This document shows positions 31,618-42,442 of a stretch of DNA of 64,000 bases, piece by piece. Numbering within the stretch: the stretch's first letter is position 1; every line of letters starts with the position of its first letter. The stretch comes from Salibacterium salarium (GTDB lineage: Bacteria; Bacillota; Bacilli; Bacillales; Marinococcaceae): the NCBI RefSeq assembly GCF_030813635.1, contig NZ_JAUSUM010000001.1:1-64000 (forward strand), read 5' to 3'. Both the position numbers and the translations under genes were made by a program. Below the pieces are notes generated by a model that was given only the letters and a program-made list of their open reading frames with translations, was not told where the DNA came from and ran no database searches.

Positions 31618-31744
31618 CCCTTTATATATATTATATTATTAATAATTAATAGTAGTAATAGTAGTAGGCTATGTGCAAACTGTGGATAAATATAAATTAA
31701 GCCGATTGTCACGGGTTATCAACATGTGGAAAACCTGTGTATAA
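31618..31744 (-). other. oriC unwinding element: AT-rich tract, DnaA-trios and DnaA boxes (dnaA-dnaN gap)
   Basis: Reading away from dnaA: perfect DnaA boxes TGTGTATAA (31736-31744) and TGTGGATAA (31681-31689), one-mismatch sites at 31716-31724 and 31725-31733, then TAGTAGTAATAGTAGTAG (31650-31667), which is a run of DnaA-trios (3'-GAT-5'), then an AT-only tract (31622-31650). The order boxes, trios, AT tract matches the B. subtilis unwinding region and marks where the helix should open. Confidence 0.9.
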
Positions 31745-31763
31745 ATATTACCAGTTCTACACA

Positions 31764-33116
31764 TCATGTTTTTAACTTGTCGATAACATTTTGTAAGTTT
31801 TTTTGTAATTCTGTGTCGGTATTCAACATTGTAGTAATCTTTTCATGGGCATGAATAACGGTCGTATGATCTCTTCCGCCAAATTCATCACCAATTTTAG
31901 GGAGGGATGATTCTGTCATTTCTCTAGATAGATACATAGCGACCTGTCTTGCAAATGCAATAGTTTTTGTTCGTTTCTTTGCTTTTAATTCTTGAATTTG
32001 AACGTTGAACTGCTCAGATACAGTTTTTTGAATATCTGCTATCGTGACTTTTTTAGGTTTAGAGCTTGGAATGATATCTTTAAGAGCTTCTGCTGCAAGA
32101 TCGGCATTCATATCTTGGTTAATAAGAGAAGAATAAGCAACAACTCTGATTAAAGCACCTTCTAACTCCCGAATATTTGTGTCTATTTGATTGGCAATAT
32201 AAAGCATGACTTCATTTGGAATATCCAATTTTTCAGCCTTTGCTTTTTTGCGTAAAATAGCAATTCTAGTCTCGAGATCCGGTGGCGTAATGTCAGTAAT
32301 AAGTCCCCATTCGAATCTAGAACGAAGTCTATCTTCAAGGGTTGGTATTTCCTTAGGAGGCCGATCACTAGAGATAACGATTTGTTTGCTTTCTTCGTGT
32401 AAAGCATTGAACGTATGAAAAAATTCTTCTTGTGTTTGTTCTTTTCCTGCTAAAAACTGAATATCATCAATTAACAATACATCTACGCTTCGATATTTAT
32501 TGCGAAAATTAACAGCTTTGTTGTCTCGAATAGAATTAATGAATTCATTTGTAAATTTTTCAGAAGAAAGATAAACAACCCGTGCTTCAGGGTTATGATC
32601 AATCACATAATGACCAATCGCATGCATTAAGTGAGTCTTGCCAAGACCTACTCCCCCATAAATGAAAAGTGGATTGTATGCTTTGGCTGGTGCTTCTGCA
32701 ACAGCTAATGAAGCAGCATGAGCAAAACGGTTACCTGACCCAATGACAAACGTATTAAAAGAATATTTATCATTCAACATACTTTTGGGAATATCATCGG
32801 ATTGATTCTCCGATGGAACCGGAGTCTTTTTTACTTCTTGTTCTACAGAAATATCGTTTTGTTCCTCTGTGTCAGGAATAATAAATTTAACATATAATTC
32901 TGCCCCTGTTATATCTTGCAATGTGTCAGATATAAGCGTGGAATAGCGGTTTTCAAGCCAGTCTCGTGCAAATTCATTGGGGGCTGTAATGATAATGGTA
33001 TCGTCTTGAAGTTCTGTGGCTTTGGTTGATTTGAGCCACGTTTCAAAGCTAGGTTTGCTTACTTTTTTTTGTATAACCGATAGGGTTTGATTCCATAAAT
33101 CCGTAATGTTTTCCAT
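31764..33116 (-). CDS. dnaA: Chromosomal replication initiator DnaA
   Basis: 450 residues. Domain I (1-80) for protein contacts, a short acidic linker (85-110), the AAA+ domain with Walker A GGVGLGKT (154-161) and LIDDIQFL, and domain IV DNA-binding helix-turn-helix with [15 protein letters not shown]. It binds the DnaA boxes on either side of its own gene and melts the trio/AT region. AAGGAGGG precedes the ATG. DnaA boxes upstream also imply autoregulation. Confidence 0.99.
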   Translation of the reverse strand: MENITDLWNQTLSVIQKKVSKPSFETWLKSTKATELQDDTIIITAPNEFARDWLENRYSTLISDTLQDITGAELYVKFIIPDTEEQNDISVEQEVKKTPVPSENQSDDIPKSMLNDKYSFNTFVIGSGNRFAHAASLAVAEAPAKAYNPLFIYGGVGLGKTHLMHAIGHYVIDHNPEARVVYLSSEKFTNEFINSIRDNKAVNFRNKYRSVDVLLIDDIQFLAGKEQTQEEFFHTFNALHEESKQIVISSDRPPKEIPTLEDRLRSRFEWGLITDITPPDLETRIAILRKKAKAEKLDIPNEVMLYIANQIDTNIRELEGALIRVVAYSSLINQDMNADLAAEALKDIIPSSKPKKVTIADIQKTVSEQFNVQIQELKAKKRTKTIAFARQVAMYLSREMTESSLPKIGDEFGGRDHTTVIHAHEKITTMLNTDTELQKNLQNVIDKLKT

Positions 33117-33270
33117 GATTATTCCCTCCTTTTCCTAAGCCTCCCTGGTATGAACATAAAAGGCAAGAAAGGCCTCCAACTCTCTTGATATGCAGATGGA
33201 AGCCTTCACAGTGATAACACATGTGTTTAGTTTTTTATAATGGGAACGACTTGTTTTTCCCAACAAATTT

Positions 33271-33601
33271 TGTGCATAAATGTCGAATAAACTATAATAT
33301 AGTAAAAATACGGCTTATGCACATTGTTCACAACATTGTGTATAAATATATCCACTCCTTGTGGAATCTTATCCACACCCCTATCAACATGTGTGGATAA
33401 AGGACAACCTATAATTAGTTATCCAGAGTAAAAACAAATATATCATATCAAAAATAAATACTGAAGACAACGGCTTTTGAAAAGGTTATCCACACAATCA
33501 ATACCTTGTGCAAAAGAATTATCAACACCACTAGATTATGTGTGTAAGTTGTAGATAACATTGTCGAAAATTGTTGCTGTTCCCGTTAATAGTTATCCAC
33601 A
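33271..33601. other. oriC: oriC DnaA-box cluster upstream of dnaA
   Basis: Seven perfect 9-mers of TTATNCACA in either orientation: 33271-33279, 33315-33323, 33337-33345, 33369-33377, 33392-33400, 33486-33494 and 33593-33601, plus one-mismatch copies at 33419-33427, 33507-33515, 33519-33527 and 33550-33558. No gene lies in 33117-33722. The cluster with the dnaA-dnaN element makes a bipartite origin. Confidence 0.93.
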
Positions 33602-33643
33602 TGTTAAAAACGAGTTGTGTTTAAAATCGCACAGGAGACGAGG

Positions 33644-33673
33644 TTGACAAAAAGAAGGCATCCTCTATATAAT
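33644..33673 (+). promoter_or_regulatory. rpmH promoter
   Basis: Consensus -35 TTGACA (33644-33649), 18-bp spacer and -10 TATAAT (33668-33673), 50 bases before rpmH. Confidence 0.88.
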
Positions 33674-33722
33674 TTACGGGAATGTCCATGAAAAGATATT
33701 CCTCGAAGGAGGTGCAGATAAA

Positions 33723-33860
33723 ATGGGTAAACCAACATTTACGCCTAATAATCGTAAACGGAAAAAGGTACATGGTTTTCGTGAGCGTATGAGTACAAAA
33801 AATGGTCGTCAGGTTCTTAAGAGCCGCCGCCGTAAAGGAAGAAAAGTAATATCTGCTTAA
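33723..33860 (+). CDS. rpmH: Ribosomal protein bL34
   Basis: 45 residues, very basic, with the bL34 core [17 protein letters not shown] and [12 protein letters not shown] end. The N-terminus MGKPTF is one residue longer than the common MKRTF form. AAGGAGGTG precedes the ATG. First gene of the plus-strand arm, next to oriC and rnpA as in nearly all bacteria. A strong hairpin follows and may attenuate readthrough into rnpA. Confidence 0.98.
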   Translation: MGKPTFTPNNRKRKKVHGFRERMSTKNGRQVLKSRRRKGRKVISA

Positions 33861-33888
33861 GACCACTGCTCTAACAGTGGTCTTTTTT
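33861..33888 (+). terminator. Terminator/attenuator between rpmH and rnpA
   Basis: Perfect stem GACCACTG / CAGTGGTC, six-base loop, T6 tail, directly after the rpmH stop codon. Confidence 0.88.
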
Positions 33889-34002
33889 CCACTGTGGGGC
33901 GTATAAAAGTAATTGGTATAATAAAGAATGTTACGGTAAAACTTTGTTGAAAAACGAAGTTTTATATTTACATACAGACGGATAGGGAATGGAGGGCCTG
34001 GG

Positions 34003-34368
34003 TTGGAGAAAAAGTATAAGATAAAGAAAAATCACGAGTTCAGCCGTGTTTTTGAGAAAGGCAAATCGTCGGCCAATCGCCAATTTGTTATTTATGTGCT
34101 GAATAAACCAGAGCAATCTCATTTTCGCGCAGGCCTGACCGTTAGTAAAAAGATGGGGAATGCGGTGACTAGAAACCGTATTAAACGTTTATTAAGAGAA
34201 GTAATAAGAGAGATGAGCGACCAGCTGCAAGAAGGAAAGGATTACATTGTTATAGCGAGGAAGCCAGTTACGCAGATGAATTATGAAGAAATTAAAAAGA
34301 GCATGAAACACGTTATGAACGTAGCTGGAGTACTAAAAAAACATAAAAAGCCTTATAAACAAAAATGA
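34003..34368 (+). CDS. rnpA: Ribonuclease P protein component
   Basis: 121 residues, basic, with the RNR motif region [22 protein letters not shown] (about 50-72). It assists the RNase P RNA in trimming tRNA 5' ends. The start is TTG at 34003 with GGAGGG nine bases upstream. Placed between rpmH and spoIIIJ as is standard. Confidence 0.97.
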   Translation: MEKKYKIKKNHEFSRVFEKGKSSANRQFVIYVLNKPEQSHFRAGLTVSKKMGNAVTRNRIKRLLREVIREMSDQLQEGKDYIVIARKPVTQMNYEEIKKSMKHVMNVAGVLKKHKKPYKQK

Positions 34369-34494
34369 TTCCTTTATTTCTTCCTCACTCTCCGCTAAAA
34401 TAAATAAGGGTTACTTCAAAATGTGTCAGCGTTATCATACGCTTAACATGAACAAATAATGTAACGGTTAAACTTTTCCAAGGAGGAAACTCTT

Positions 34495-35271
34495 GTGCAC
34501 AAGAAAATAGGCTTAACGGTAATGCTCTTTGTCATAATGCTGTTAATGACAGGATGTATGGATATTGAACAACCAATCACAGAAGACAGTGAGGGGATTT
34601 GGAACTCTATATTTGTTTATCCTCTTTCGTGGTTAATTATAAAGATAGCAGAAGCCACGGGAGAAGATTATGGTCTGGCTATTATTATTGTAACGGTTAT
34701 TTTGAGAACAGCGATTTTACCGTTAATGATTAAGCAGACAAAAAGTACGCGCGCTATGCAGGAAATTCAGCCGGAAATGCAGAAGTTAAGAGAAAAGTAC
34801 AGTGCGAAAGATCAACAGACGCAGCAAAAACTTCAGAAAGAAACAATGGAGTTATTCCAGCAGCATAAAATCAATCCGTTGGCGGGATGTTTGCCGATAT
34901 TCATCCAAATGCCGATTTTGATTGCTTTTTATCACGCCATTATGCGTACCGAAGCGATCGGTAATCATAACTTTCTATGGTTTCAATTGGGAGAACCCGA
35001 TTATATACTGCCATTGATTGCTGGTATCACAACGTTTGTTCAGCAAAAAATGATGATGGTTTCCGACAATCCTCAAATGAAAATTTTGATGTACATGATG
35101 CCATTTATGATTACAGGTTTTGCGTTCTTTTTCCCTTCTGCCCTTGCCTTATATTGGGTAGTAGGTAACTTATTCATGATTATTCAGACGTATTTTATTA
35201 CGGGACCCGGAGCAAGACGAAGAGCAGATGCGAAAGCAGAAGCCAAATCGGGGGGAGAGAATAAAAAGTGA
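34495..35271 (+). CDS. spoIIIJ: Membrane protein insertase YidC (SpoIIIJ type)
   Basis: 258 residues from GTG. A lipoprotein signal with lipobox LMTG-C21 is followed by five hydrophobic segments; the YidC core has the [19 protein letters not shown] region with the hydrophilic-groove arginine (about 67-85) and a charged first cytoplasmic loop. It inserts membrane proteins, alone or with SecYEG; SpoIIIJ is needed for sigma-G activation in sporulation. The stop codon overlaps the start of jag by four bases, so translation is coupled. AAGGAGG lies before the GTG. Confidence 0.96.
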   Translation: MHKKIGLTVMLFVIMLLMTGCMDIEQPITEDSEGIWNSIFVYPLSWLIIKIAEATGEDYGLAIIIVTVILRTAILPLMIKQTKSTRAMQEIQPEMQKLREKYSAKDQQTQQKLQKETMELFQQHKINPLAGCLPIFIQMPILIAFYHAIMRTEAIGNHNFLWFQLGEPDYILPLIAGITTFVQQKMMMVSDNPQMKILMYMMPFMITGFAFFFPSALALYWVVGNLFMIIQTYFITGPGARRRADAKAEAKSGGENKK

Positions 35272-35888
35272 AAACAGTAAAGGTTTCGGGAAAAACGGTG
35301 GAAGCAGCGATAACAAAAGCGTTAGACGAATTGAATGCAACAACAAAAGAAGATATTGATTTTAAGGTAGTCGAAGAGCCGTCGAAAGGCTTTTTGGGGA
35401 TAATTGGCTCAAGAGAAGCGGTTTTGGAAGCATCATTAAAGATAGACCCAGTAGCAGAAGGATTGCATTTTCTTCAACAAGTCATCGCCGATATGGGTGT
35501 CAATGTTGAAGTGAAAACCCAAGAAACAGGGAAAGAAACAATACTATCATTAACTGGCGACGATTTGGGAGTAATGATAGGAAAACGTGGTAAAACGCTG
35601 GACTCTCTTCAATATCTTGTTAATTTAGCGGCAAATCGCTATACTGATCGGTATTATCGTATCATATTAGATGCAGAAGATTACCGAAAAAGACGCCGGG
35701 AAGCGTTAGAACAGTTGGCGGATCGGCTGGCTTTAAAAGCAAAACGGACTGGAGAAAAGGTCTTTTTAGAACCAATGGTTTCAAGGGAAAGAAAAATCAT
35801 TCATGCTGCTCTTCAGAAAAATAATGATGTCCAAACGTATTCAGATGGGACAGACCCTCATCGTTATGTAGTTATCGCACCGAAATAA
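35268..35888 (+). CDS. jag: Jag/KhpB RNA-binding protein
   Basis: 206 residues: Jag-N domain (1-50), KH domain with GKRG loop (105-108) and R3H domain (about 150-206, ending [11 protein letters not shown]). Jag/KhpB pairs with KhpA to bind RNA and affects cell elongation and division in Firmicutes. It starts at GTG overlapping the spoIIIJ stop codon. A strong terminator follows. Confidence 0.97.
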   Translation: MKTVKVSGKTVEAAITKALDELNATTKEDIDFKVVEEPSKGFLGIIGSREAVLEASLKIDPVAEGLHFLQQVIADMGVNVEVKTQETGKETILSLTGDDLGVMIGKRGKTLDSLQYLVNLAANRYTDRYYRIILDAEDYRKRRREALEQLADRLALKAKRTGEKVFLEPMVSRERKIIHAALQKNNDVQTYSDGTDPHRYVVIAPK

Positions 35889-35920
35889 AATTTAATCGTT
35901 AACCGAAAACTTTACTTAAG

Positions 35921-35950
35921 AAAACACCTGCTGCGGCAGGTGTTTTTTTA
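35921..35950 (+). terminator. Terminator after jag
   Basis: AACACCTGC / GCAGGTGTT stem with T7 tail. Confidence 0.88.
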
Positions 35951-36460
35951 GAGAATTAAAGCAGGCAGTGGTTTGAATGGCGCACGGCGGTTTGTCACTA
36001 GCAGATACGAAGAGTAGAGAAACTGGGCGACATTTAATCCGTTATTCGACTCGTTTTCCTCATTTTTAACCATGTATCGGACGTCTGTTCCGTTAATCGC
36101 ATAAAAACCTTGAGTTCTGCCCCGTGAAACCGTCTTTAGCTGAACGGATGTCCGCGCACCCTTCCATTATTCCTTTTCCAACCAAGATAACGGAACAAAT
36201 GTCCGTCCACTACCACAGGAAGTGGCTTCCACCATCCAGGGCGCTTGCACTTTTTATCATCCACCGCGGGAGGTTATTGGAAGTTTTTTTATTAAGTTGT
36301 GGACAAGTGACAACGGGTAGTATAATTGTTATGATGATTTAGTTATTAACATGTGCATAACTTGAATCCTTTCCCTGATAGGAGCTTTATGATATTCTAT
36401 TATGTTAGGGAAACAAAAATATATACTTTAAAATAGATGAAAAGAAGGAGGGGGAGAAGG
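35951..36460. other. Long gene-free stretch with inverted GGAC/GTCC repeats
   Basis: I see no credible gene in these 510 bases. They contain TATCGGACGTCTGTTCCGTTA (about 36067-36087) and, inverted, ATAACGGAACAAATGTCCGT (36187-36206), plus a third partial copy ACGGATGTCCG near 36143. AGGGCGCTTG near 36238 matches the right border of the hairpin repeat at 23793 and 45658. The mnmE promoter should lie near 36330-36430. Confidence 0.45.
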
Positions 36461-37840
36461 ATGGAATTTGACACGATAGCAGCTATATCTACCCCTTCTG
36501 GAGAGGGTGCTATTGCCATCGTTCGACTTAGTGGAGATGATGCTTTGTCGATTGCAGATATAATGTATAAAGGGAAACAGCAGTTGGCCAATGTTGATAC
36601 GCATACGATTCATTATGGTCATATCCAAAACCCGGAAACAGAAGAAACAGTCGAAGAGGTCATGGTTTCTGTCCTTCGTGCCCCTAAAACATTTACCCGG
36701 GAAGACGTTGTTGAGATTAATTGTCATGGAGGCTTAGTGTCAGTCAATAAAGTACTGGATCTTGTTCTTAGTCAAGGTGCGAGACTGGCAGAACCAGGTG
36801 AGTTCACGAAGCGGGCTTTTCTCAATGGTCGTATCGACCTATCGCAAGCTGAAGGCGTTATGGATTTGATCCGTGCGAAAACAGACCGGGCAATGAATGT
36901 GGCCATGAAACAAATGGAAGGGCGGCTTTCTGAGAGAATTCGGCGTTTACGCCAACAACTTCTGGAAACAGTTGCGAATGTCGAGGTTAATATCGATTAT
37001 CCAGAATATGATGATGCAGAAACGATGACCCTCGATACGTTGACGGAACGAGCTGGTAGTGTTCGGGATGAAATAGATAATCTTCTGGAAACTGCGAAAC
37101 AAGGGAAAATTCTTCGAGAAGGCTTAGCAACAGCGATCATTGGACGTCCCAATGTCGGAAAATCGTCGCTAATGAACAGTCTTGTTCATGAAAATAAAGC
37201 AATCGTGACAGAAGTTCCCGGTACGACACGGGATGTGCTTGAGGAATATGTTAACATTCGCGGGGTGCCGCTTCGCTTAATTGATACAGCAGGAATAAGA
37301 GAAACGGAAGATATCGTAGAAAAAATCGGGGTAGAACGCTCCCGTCAAGTATTGGATGAAGCCGAACTTATTCTCTTGGTCATTAATAGTGCTGAAGAAC
37401 TAACAAAGGAAGATGAAGCGCTCTTTCAAGCCATTGAAGATATGAATGCGGTTATTATATTAAATAAAACAGATTTGAATAGAGAAGTGGAAGTAGACAG
37501 AATAAAGGAATTGGCTTCAGGACGGCCGATTATCCAAGCTTCTTTATTGCAAGATGAAGGAATTGATGAGCTAGAAAAAAGTATTTCTCATCTGTTTTTT
37601 GAAGAAGGTGTAGAAACAGCGGATTTAAGTTATTTATCCAATGCCCGCCACATCGGTTTATTAAATCAAGCGAAACGTTCTGTTAATGACGCTTTAGAAG
37701 CAGCCGAAATGGAAGTGCCGGTAGATATGATTCAGATTGATATTACGAGAGCTTGGGAACAATTAGGAGAAATTGTTGGTGACAATGTTCATGAAAGCCT
37801 GATTGATCAATTGTTTTCTCAGTTCTGTTTAGGAAAATAA
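36461..37840 (+). CDS. mnmE: tRNA modification GTPase MnmE
   Basis: 459 residues from the ATG at 36461 (AAGGAGGGGG upstream); an earlier in-frame ATG eight codons back overlaps that site. N-terminal tetrahydrofolate-binding domain (1-118), helical domain, inserted G domain with GRPNVGKSS (228-236) and DTAGIRETE, and C-terminal CLGK (456-459). With MnmG it makes the carboxymethylaminomethyl group on wobble U34 of several tRNAs. mnmG follows 16 bases later. Confidence 0.98.
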   Translation: MEFDTIAAISTPSGEGAIAIVRLSGDDALSIADIMYKGKQQLANVDTHTIHYGHIQNPETEETVEEVMVSVLRAPKTFTREDVVEINCHGGLVSVNKVLDLVLSQGARLAEPGEFTKRAFLNGRIDLSQAEGVMDLIRAKTDRAMNVAMKQMEGRLSERIRRLRQQLLETVANVEVNIDYPEYDDAETMTLDTLTERAGSVRDEIDNLLETAKQGKILREGLATAIIGRPNVGKSSLMNSLVHENKAIVTEVPGTTRDVLEEYVNIRGVPLRLIDTAGIRETEDIVEKIGVERSRQVLDEAELILLVINSAEELTKEDEALFQAIEDMNAVIILNKTDLNREVEVDRIKELASGRPIIQASLLQDEGIDELEKSISHLFFEEGVETADLSYLSNARHIGLLNQAKRSVNDALEAAEMEVPVDMIQIDITRAWEQLGEIVGDNVHESLIDQLFSQFCLGK

Positions 37841-37856
37841 AAAGGAGGTTAAACAC

Positions 37857-39746
37857 ATGCAATACGAAGGCGGAGATTATGACGTTATTGTCGTTGGCGC
37901 TGGACACGCAGGAGTGGAAGCTGGATTAGCAGCTGCTCGAATGGGTTCGAAAACGTTGATGTTAACACTGAATTTAGATTCTGTAGCGTTTATGCCTTGT
38001 AACCCGTCTGTAGGCGGCCCGGCAAAAGGAATTGTTGTGCGGGAAATTGATGCGCTAGGCGGGGAAATGGCGAGAAATATTGATAAGACCCATATTCAAA
38101 TGCGGATGCTAAATACAAGAAAAGGCCCTGCCGTTCGAGCTTTAAGAGCGCAAGCAGATAAGTTTTTGTATCAAAATGAAATGAAAAATACGTTGGAAGA
38201 AGAAGAAAATCTTGTTCTGCGTCAAGGATTAGTAGAAGAATTGATTGTAGAGGACGGCGTTTGTAAAGGTATTATCACTAATACAGGTGCCGCTTATCGC
38301 GGAAAAACGGTGGTTGTGACGACAGGAACGTATTTACGCGGAAAAATTATTCTAGGGGATCTCGCGTATGAGAGCGGCCCAAACAACATGCAGCCGTCGA
38401 TTAATCTTTCCCACAGCCTCCAATCCCTTGGATTTGAAATGGAAAGGTTTAAAACAGGTACACCGCCACGTGTGAACGGAAACAGCATTGATTATGATCA
38501 AACAGAAGAACAGCCGGGAGACGAAAAACCACGGGCTTTCTCTTATGAAACGACAAAATATATCACCGATCAATTGCCGTGCTGGCTTACGTATACAGGA
38601 GAAGATACTCATTCGCTAATTAATGATAATTTAACTCGTTCTCCTATGTATTCTGGAATGATCGAAGGAACAGGCCCACGCTATTGTCCTTCGATTGAAG
38701 ATAAAATTGTACGTTTCCATGATAAACCAAAACATCAAATATTTCTTGAACCAGAAGGTAGAAATACTTCGGAAGTGTATGTCCAAGGTTTATCGACGAG
38801 TCTTCCCGAAGATGTGCAGTTTAAAATGCTTAAAACCATTCCAGGTCTTGAAAATGTGCGGATGATGCGTCCGGGGTATGCTATAGAATATGATGCAATT
38901 GTTCCAACTCAGCTTTGGCCGACGTTGGAAACGAAGAAAGTAGAAAACCTGTTTACTGCGGGTCAAATTAACGGAACGTCTGGTTACGAAGAAGCAGCTG
39001 GTCAAGGAATTATGGCTGGAATAAATGCTGCTCGTAAAGCACAAAACAAAGAGGGCGTCATCTTAAATCGCTCGGATGCCTATATCGGAGTATTGATTGA
39101 TGACCTCGTTACAAAAGGAACAGATGAACCTTATCGTTTGCTAACATCTCGTGCGGAATATCGTTTGCTACTCCGTCACGATAATGCTGATTTGCGTCTA
39201 ACGGAGATAGGACACGATATCGGCATTGTTAAAGAGGATCGCTATGAGCGATTCACTCGTAAAAAAGAATCGATCGCTAAAGAAAAAGAACGATTGGAAA
39301 ATACCATTATTAAACCTAGTGATGAGTTGCAGCAAATGCTCGAGTCAAAAGAATCTTCTCCGATGAAAGAAGCTGTATCAGCGGCCCATCTGTTGAAACG
39401 ACCTGAATTAGGATATGATGATGTTATTCCATTTGCTCCTGGTGGTGCATCTGTTTCGCCTGATGTTGGGGAACAAGTAGAAATTCAAACGAAATATGAA
39501 GGATATATTGCAAAACAACTAGAACAAGTAGAACGTATGGAAAAAATGGAAGAAAAGAAGATACCTCAAAATATTGATTATACGCAGATTTCCGGTTTGG
39601 CAAGTGAAGCGATACAAAAGCTATCCGAGGTAAAGCCGATTTCGGTAGGGCAAGCTTCCCGGGTTTCCGGAGTGAATCCTTCTGATATTTCCATTTTACT
39701 AGTGTATATCGAGCAGGGAAAATTGGCAAAAACAGCAGAAGCATAA
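37857..39746 (+). CDS. mnmG: tRNA uridine-5-carboxymethylaminomethyl synthesis enzyme MnmG
   Basis: 629 residues, standard length. FAD-binding motif [17 protein letters not shown] near residues 14-30, [11 protein letters not shown], and the MnmG signature [11 protein letters not shown]. Helical C-terminal domain (about 550-625) contacts MnmE and tRNA. AAGGAGG precedes the ATG. In the mnmE-mnmG-rsmG operon typical of origins. Confidence 0.99.
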   Translation: MQYEGGDYDVIVVGAGHAGVEAGLAAARMGSKTLMLTLNLDSVAFMPCNPSVGGPAKGIVVREIDALGGEMARNIDKTHIQMRMLNTRKGPAVRALRAQADKFLYQNEMKNTLEEEENLVLRQGLVEELIVEDGVCKGIITNTGAAYRGKTVVVTTGTYLRGKIILGDLAYESGPNNMQPSINLSHSLQSLGFEMERFKTGTPPRVNGNSIDYDQTEEQPGDEKPRAFSYETTKYITDQLPCWLTYTGEDTHSLINDNLTRSPMYSGMIEGTGPRYCPSIEDKIVRFHDKPKHQIFLEPEGRNTSEVYVQGLSTSLPEDVQFKMLKTIPGLENVRMMRPGYAIEYDAIVPTQLWPTLETKKVENLFTAGQINGTSGYEEAAGQGIMAGINAARKAQNKEGVILNRSDAYIGVLIDDLVTKGTDEPYRLLTSRAEYRLLLRHDNADLRLTEIGHDIGIVKEDRYERFTRKKESIAKEKERLENTIIKPSDELQQMLESKESSPMKEAVSAAHLLKRPELGYDDVIPFAPGGASVSPDVGEQVEIQTKYEGYIAKQLEQVERMEKMEEKKIPQNIDYTQISGLASEAIQKLSEVKPISVGQASRVSGVNPSDISILLVYIEQGKLAKTAEA

Positions 39747-39758
39747 ATGTTAATTACG

Positions 39759-39793
39759 ACAGCTCCAGGTTTATTCTTTCTGGAGCTGTTTTC
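39759..39793 (+). terminator. Hairpin after mnmG
   Basis: ACAGCTCCAG / CTGGAGCTGT perfect ten-base stem with TTTTC after it, between mnmG and rsmG. It may be a partial terminator inside the operon. Confidence 0.65.
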
Positions 39794-39820
39794 ATACTTA
39801 TAAAAAAAGGTGGTTAAGTA

Positions 39821-40537
39821 ATGAAGGACCATCCATTTGAGGACTGGCTTCATCATCAAGGGATACATTTGACAGAGAAGCAGTCTTATCAATTTGATTT
39901 ATATTATAGAATGTTGGTAGATTGGAATAAGAAAGTGAACTTAACGAGTTTGACCGACAGAGACGATGTATATGAGAAACATTTTTACGACTCCTTGAGC
40001 GCTACTTTTTTTCACGATTTTCAAAAAGATAATTCTATTATTGATATAGGGGCAGGCGCAGGTTTTCCAAGCCTTCCGATAAAAATTTGTTATCCTCATT
40101 TACATATTGTTATTGTAGATTCTTTGAAAAAAAGAATTGCTTTTTTGGAAAGCCTTGTCGAGGAACTGAACGTAGATAACGTTTCGTTTGTCCACGGACG
40201 CGCCGAAGACGTTGCACACGATACTTCTCACCGTGAGCAATATGATATCGCGATTGCTCGTGCCGTCGCAAAAATGCCGGTACTTACGGAGCTCTGTTTA
40301 CCTTTTGTGAAAAAAGACGGAGTTTTTATGGCATTAAAAGGATCGAATGGCATAAACGAAAAAAAAGAAGCGGGAAAAGCGTGCCGAACAATTGGCGGAA
40401 GATGGCTTTCTCCTCATGCCTTAACACTTCCAAATGAAGAAAGTGAACGGTATATTCTAACGATGGAAAAAGTAGACGCAACCCCTCGAAAATATCCTAG
40501 AAAAGCAGGGACTCCCGCAAAAAAACCTCTTTTATAG
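39821..40537 (+). CDS. rsmG: 16S rRNA (guanine527-N7)-methyltransferase RsmG
   Basis: 238 residues. SAM-binding motif DIGAGAGFPSLPIKI (about 76-90) and IARAVAKMPVLTELCLP, both characteristic. It methylates G527 of 16S rRNA; loss gives low-level streptomycin resistance in several bacteria. Basic C-terminus. It follows mnmG and precedes noc as in B. subtilis. Confidence 0.98.
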   Translation: MKDHPFEDWLHHQGIHLTEKQSYQFDLYYRMLVDWNKKVNLTSLTDRDDVYEKHFYDSLSATFFHDFQKDNSIIDIGAGAGFPSLPIKICYPHLHIVIVDSLKKRIAFLESLVEELNVDNVSFVHGRAEDVAHDTSHREQYDIAIARAVAKMPVLTELCLPFVKKDGVFMALKGSNGINEKKEAGKACRTIGGRWLSPHALTLPNEESERYILTMEKVDATPRKYPRKAGTPAKKPLL

Positions 40538-40676
40538 GCTTGTAGTGGACACTCGATATAAGCATGGTAAAATAGAATGAGATAAAAGAAAGAATGAGGA
40601 TATTTGAAGGTATGTTATCCTATTTTACAGAACGTATATAGATAGATTGTAGTTTCTAGTAAGGTGGTGTCAGGCA

Positions 40677-41522
40677 ATGAAGCAATCGCTTCAAAAATGG
40701 TTTGGTCTGGGGGATCAACAAGAAGGCCAAGAAGAAAATGACGTTTATTTGGAAGACGAAATCAAGCATCTGCCTATTGAAAAAATAACGGCCAATCCAT
40801 TTCAACCGCGGACTATTTTCCAAGAGGAAAAGATTGCGGAGCTTGCACAATCAATTCGTACTCACGGGCTTTTGCAGCCTATTACTGTGCGCGAAAGGGA
40901 AGGGTCTTTTGAGATTATAGCTGGAGAACGTCGCTGGCGTGCAGTATTAAGTTTAGGCATGAAAGAGATTCCGGCAATTATTAAAAATTTTAATGATACA
41001 CAAACAGCTTCGGTGGCTCTGATTGAAAACCTTCAGAGAGAAGAGTTAACAGCTATTGAGGAAGCATCCGCTTATTCGAAATTGTTGGAACTGCACGGAC
41101 TCACTCAGGAAAGCTTAGCGCAGCGATTAGGGAAGGGCCAGTCAACTGTTGCCAATAAATTAAGACTATTATATTTAAACGAAACGACCCAGCAAGCATT
41201 GAAGGATAAACAAATAACAGAAAGACATGCTCGAGCGCTTCTCGCTGTAAAAGATACGGAAAAGCAAGAATTTATTTTACAAGAAGTATTGAAACGAGAG
41301 CTAAACGTAAAGCAGACAGAACAGCTAATTAAACATCATACAGAGGAAAAACCGAAAAAGCCTAAGCCAACCCGTAAACACTATTCGAAAGATACGCGTC
41401 TTGCGATGAATACGATTCGGCAATCTGTTGATATGGTGGAAAAAAGCGGCTTGAATATCGATACGGATGAAGAAGATCATGAAGATTATTATCAATTCAC
41501 TATTCGGATACCGAAGAAATAA
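40677..41522 (+). CDS. noc: Nucleoid occlusion protein Noc
   Basis: 281-residue ParB-like CTPase. N-terminal amphipathic helix [11 protein letters not shown] (membrane-binding in Noc), then [16 protein letters not shown] catalytic/CTP motif, and a helix-turn-helix near [22 protein letters not shown], ending with a dimerisation domain. Distinguished from Spo0J by the amphipathic start, by position after rsmG, and because Spo0J is also present downstream. It prevents FtsZ assembly over the nucleoid. A perfect Noc-binding site occurs at 45218. Confidence 0.95.
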   Translation: MKQSLQKWFGLGDQQEGQEENDVYLEDEIKHLPIEKITANPFQPRTIFQEEKIAELAQSIRTHGLLQPITVREREGSFEIIAGERRWRAVLSLGMKEIPAIIKNFNDTQTASVALIENLQREELTAIEEASAYSKLLELHGLTQESLAQRLGKGQSTVANKLRLLYLNETTQQALKDKQITERHARALLAVKDTEKQEFILQEVLKRELNVKQTEQLIKHHTEEKPKKPKPTRKHYSKDTRLAMNTIRQSVDMVEKSGLNIDTDEEDHEDYYQFTIRIPKK

Positions 41523-41550
41523 TCTACCGGTGAAATGGTAGATTATTTTA
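41521..41550 (+). terminator. Hairpin after noc
   Basis: AATCTACC / GGTAGATT with an eight-base loop and ATTTTAT tail, overlapping the noc stop codon. Confidence 0.5.
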
Positions 41551-41680
41551 TACTTAAATGAAAACCCTTTGCAAAAGTCAGTCTAAAACGTGATAGAATA
41601 AAAAGCAGAGTTATGAAAGAAAGAGAATAAGTTACCATAGACAAAATAGATTGGGGATCTAGAAGAAAGTAGGTGTACCG

Positions 41681-42442
41681 ATGGCAAAGGTCGTTGCTAT
41701 CGCCAATCAAAAAGGCGGAGTAGGCAAAACCACGACAGCCGTGAATATTAGTGCTTGCTTGTCATACATAGGCAAAAAAGTTTTACTTGTTGATATTGAT
41801 CCACAGGGAAATGCAACGAGCGGAGCTGGGATTGAAAAAGGCGATGTAGACGAATGTATTTATAACCTTCTTGTAGAAGACACCAGTGTGGAGAAGGTCA
41901 TCCGTCCATCAAGTGTTGAAAACCTGGATGTAGTACCATCTACCATCCAGCTTTCTGGGGCAGAAATTGAATTAGTTTCGACTATTTCCAGGGAAATTAG
42001 GTTGAAAAAGGCTTTATCTGAAATGGATGATGAGTATGATTATATGATTATTGACTGTCCTCCATCTCTCGGTCTATTAACCATCAATGCACTAACTGCT
42101 TCAGACTCTGTATTAATTCCAGTGCAATGTGAGTATTATGCATTAGAAGGCTTGAGTCAACTTCTCAATACAATCAGGCTCGTCCAAAAACATTTAAACA
42201 CAGACCTTGAAATTGAAGGAGTGCTGTTAACAATGTTGGACGCCCGCACAAATTTAGGTATTCAAGTGATTGAAGAAGTGAAAAAGTATTTTAGAGAAAA
42301 AGTATTTGAAACGATCATACCTAGAAATATAAGACTAGGAGAAGCCCCTAGTTACGGACTCCCGATTATTTTATATGATGCAAAATCCAAAGGTGCCCAA
42401 GTATATTTAGACTTAGCAAAGGAAGTGGTGACCGGTGGGTAA
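41681..42442 (+). CDS. soj: Chromosome-partitioning ATPase Soj (ParA)
   Basis: 253 residues, deviant Walker [10 protein letters not shown] (11-19), [11 protein letters not shown] and [12 protein letters not shown], complete ParA set. It acts with Spo0J in origin segregation and regulates DnaA activity at the origin. The stop codon region overlaps the start of spo0J by eight bases. Confidence 0.98.
   Translation: MAKVVAIANQKGGVGKTTTAVNISACLSYIGKKVLLVDIDPQGNATSGAGIEKGDVDECIYNLLVEDTSVEKVIRPSSVENLDVVPSTIQLSGAEIELVSTISREIRLKKALSEMDDEYDYMIIDCPPSLGLLTINALTASDSVLIPVQCEYYALEGLSQLLNTIRLVQKHLNTDLEIEGVLLTMLDARTNLGIQVIEEVKKYFREKVFETIIPRNIRLGEAPSYGLPIILYDAKSKGAQVYLDLAKEVVTGG

Noticed and set aside
36124-36342. 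72-codon frame in the jag-mnmE gap
   Set aside because: No ribosome binding site; the sequence is covered by inverted repeats that explain its structure better.
39648-39670. Second Noc-binding site around CTTCCCGGGTTTCC in mnmG
   Set aside because: Too many mismatches to ATTTCCCGGGAAAT outside the CCCGGG core.
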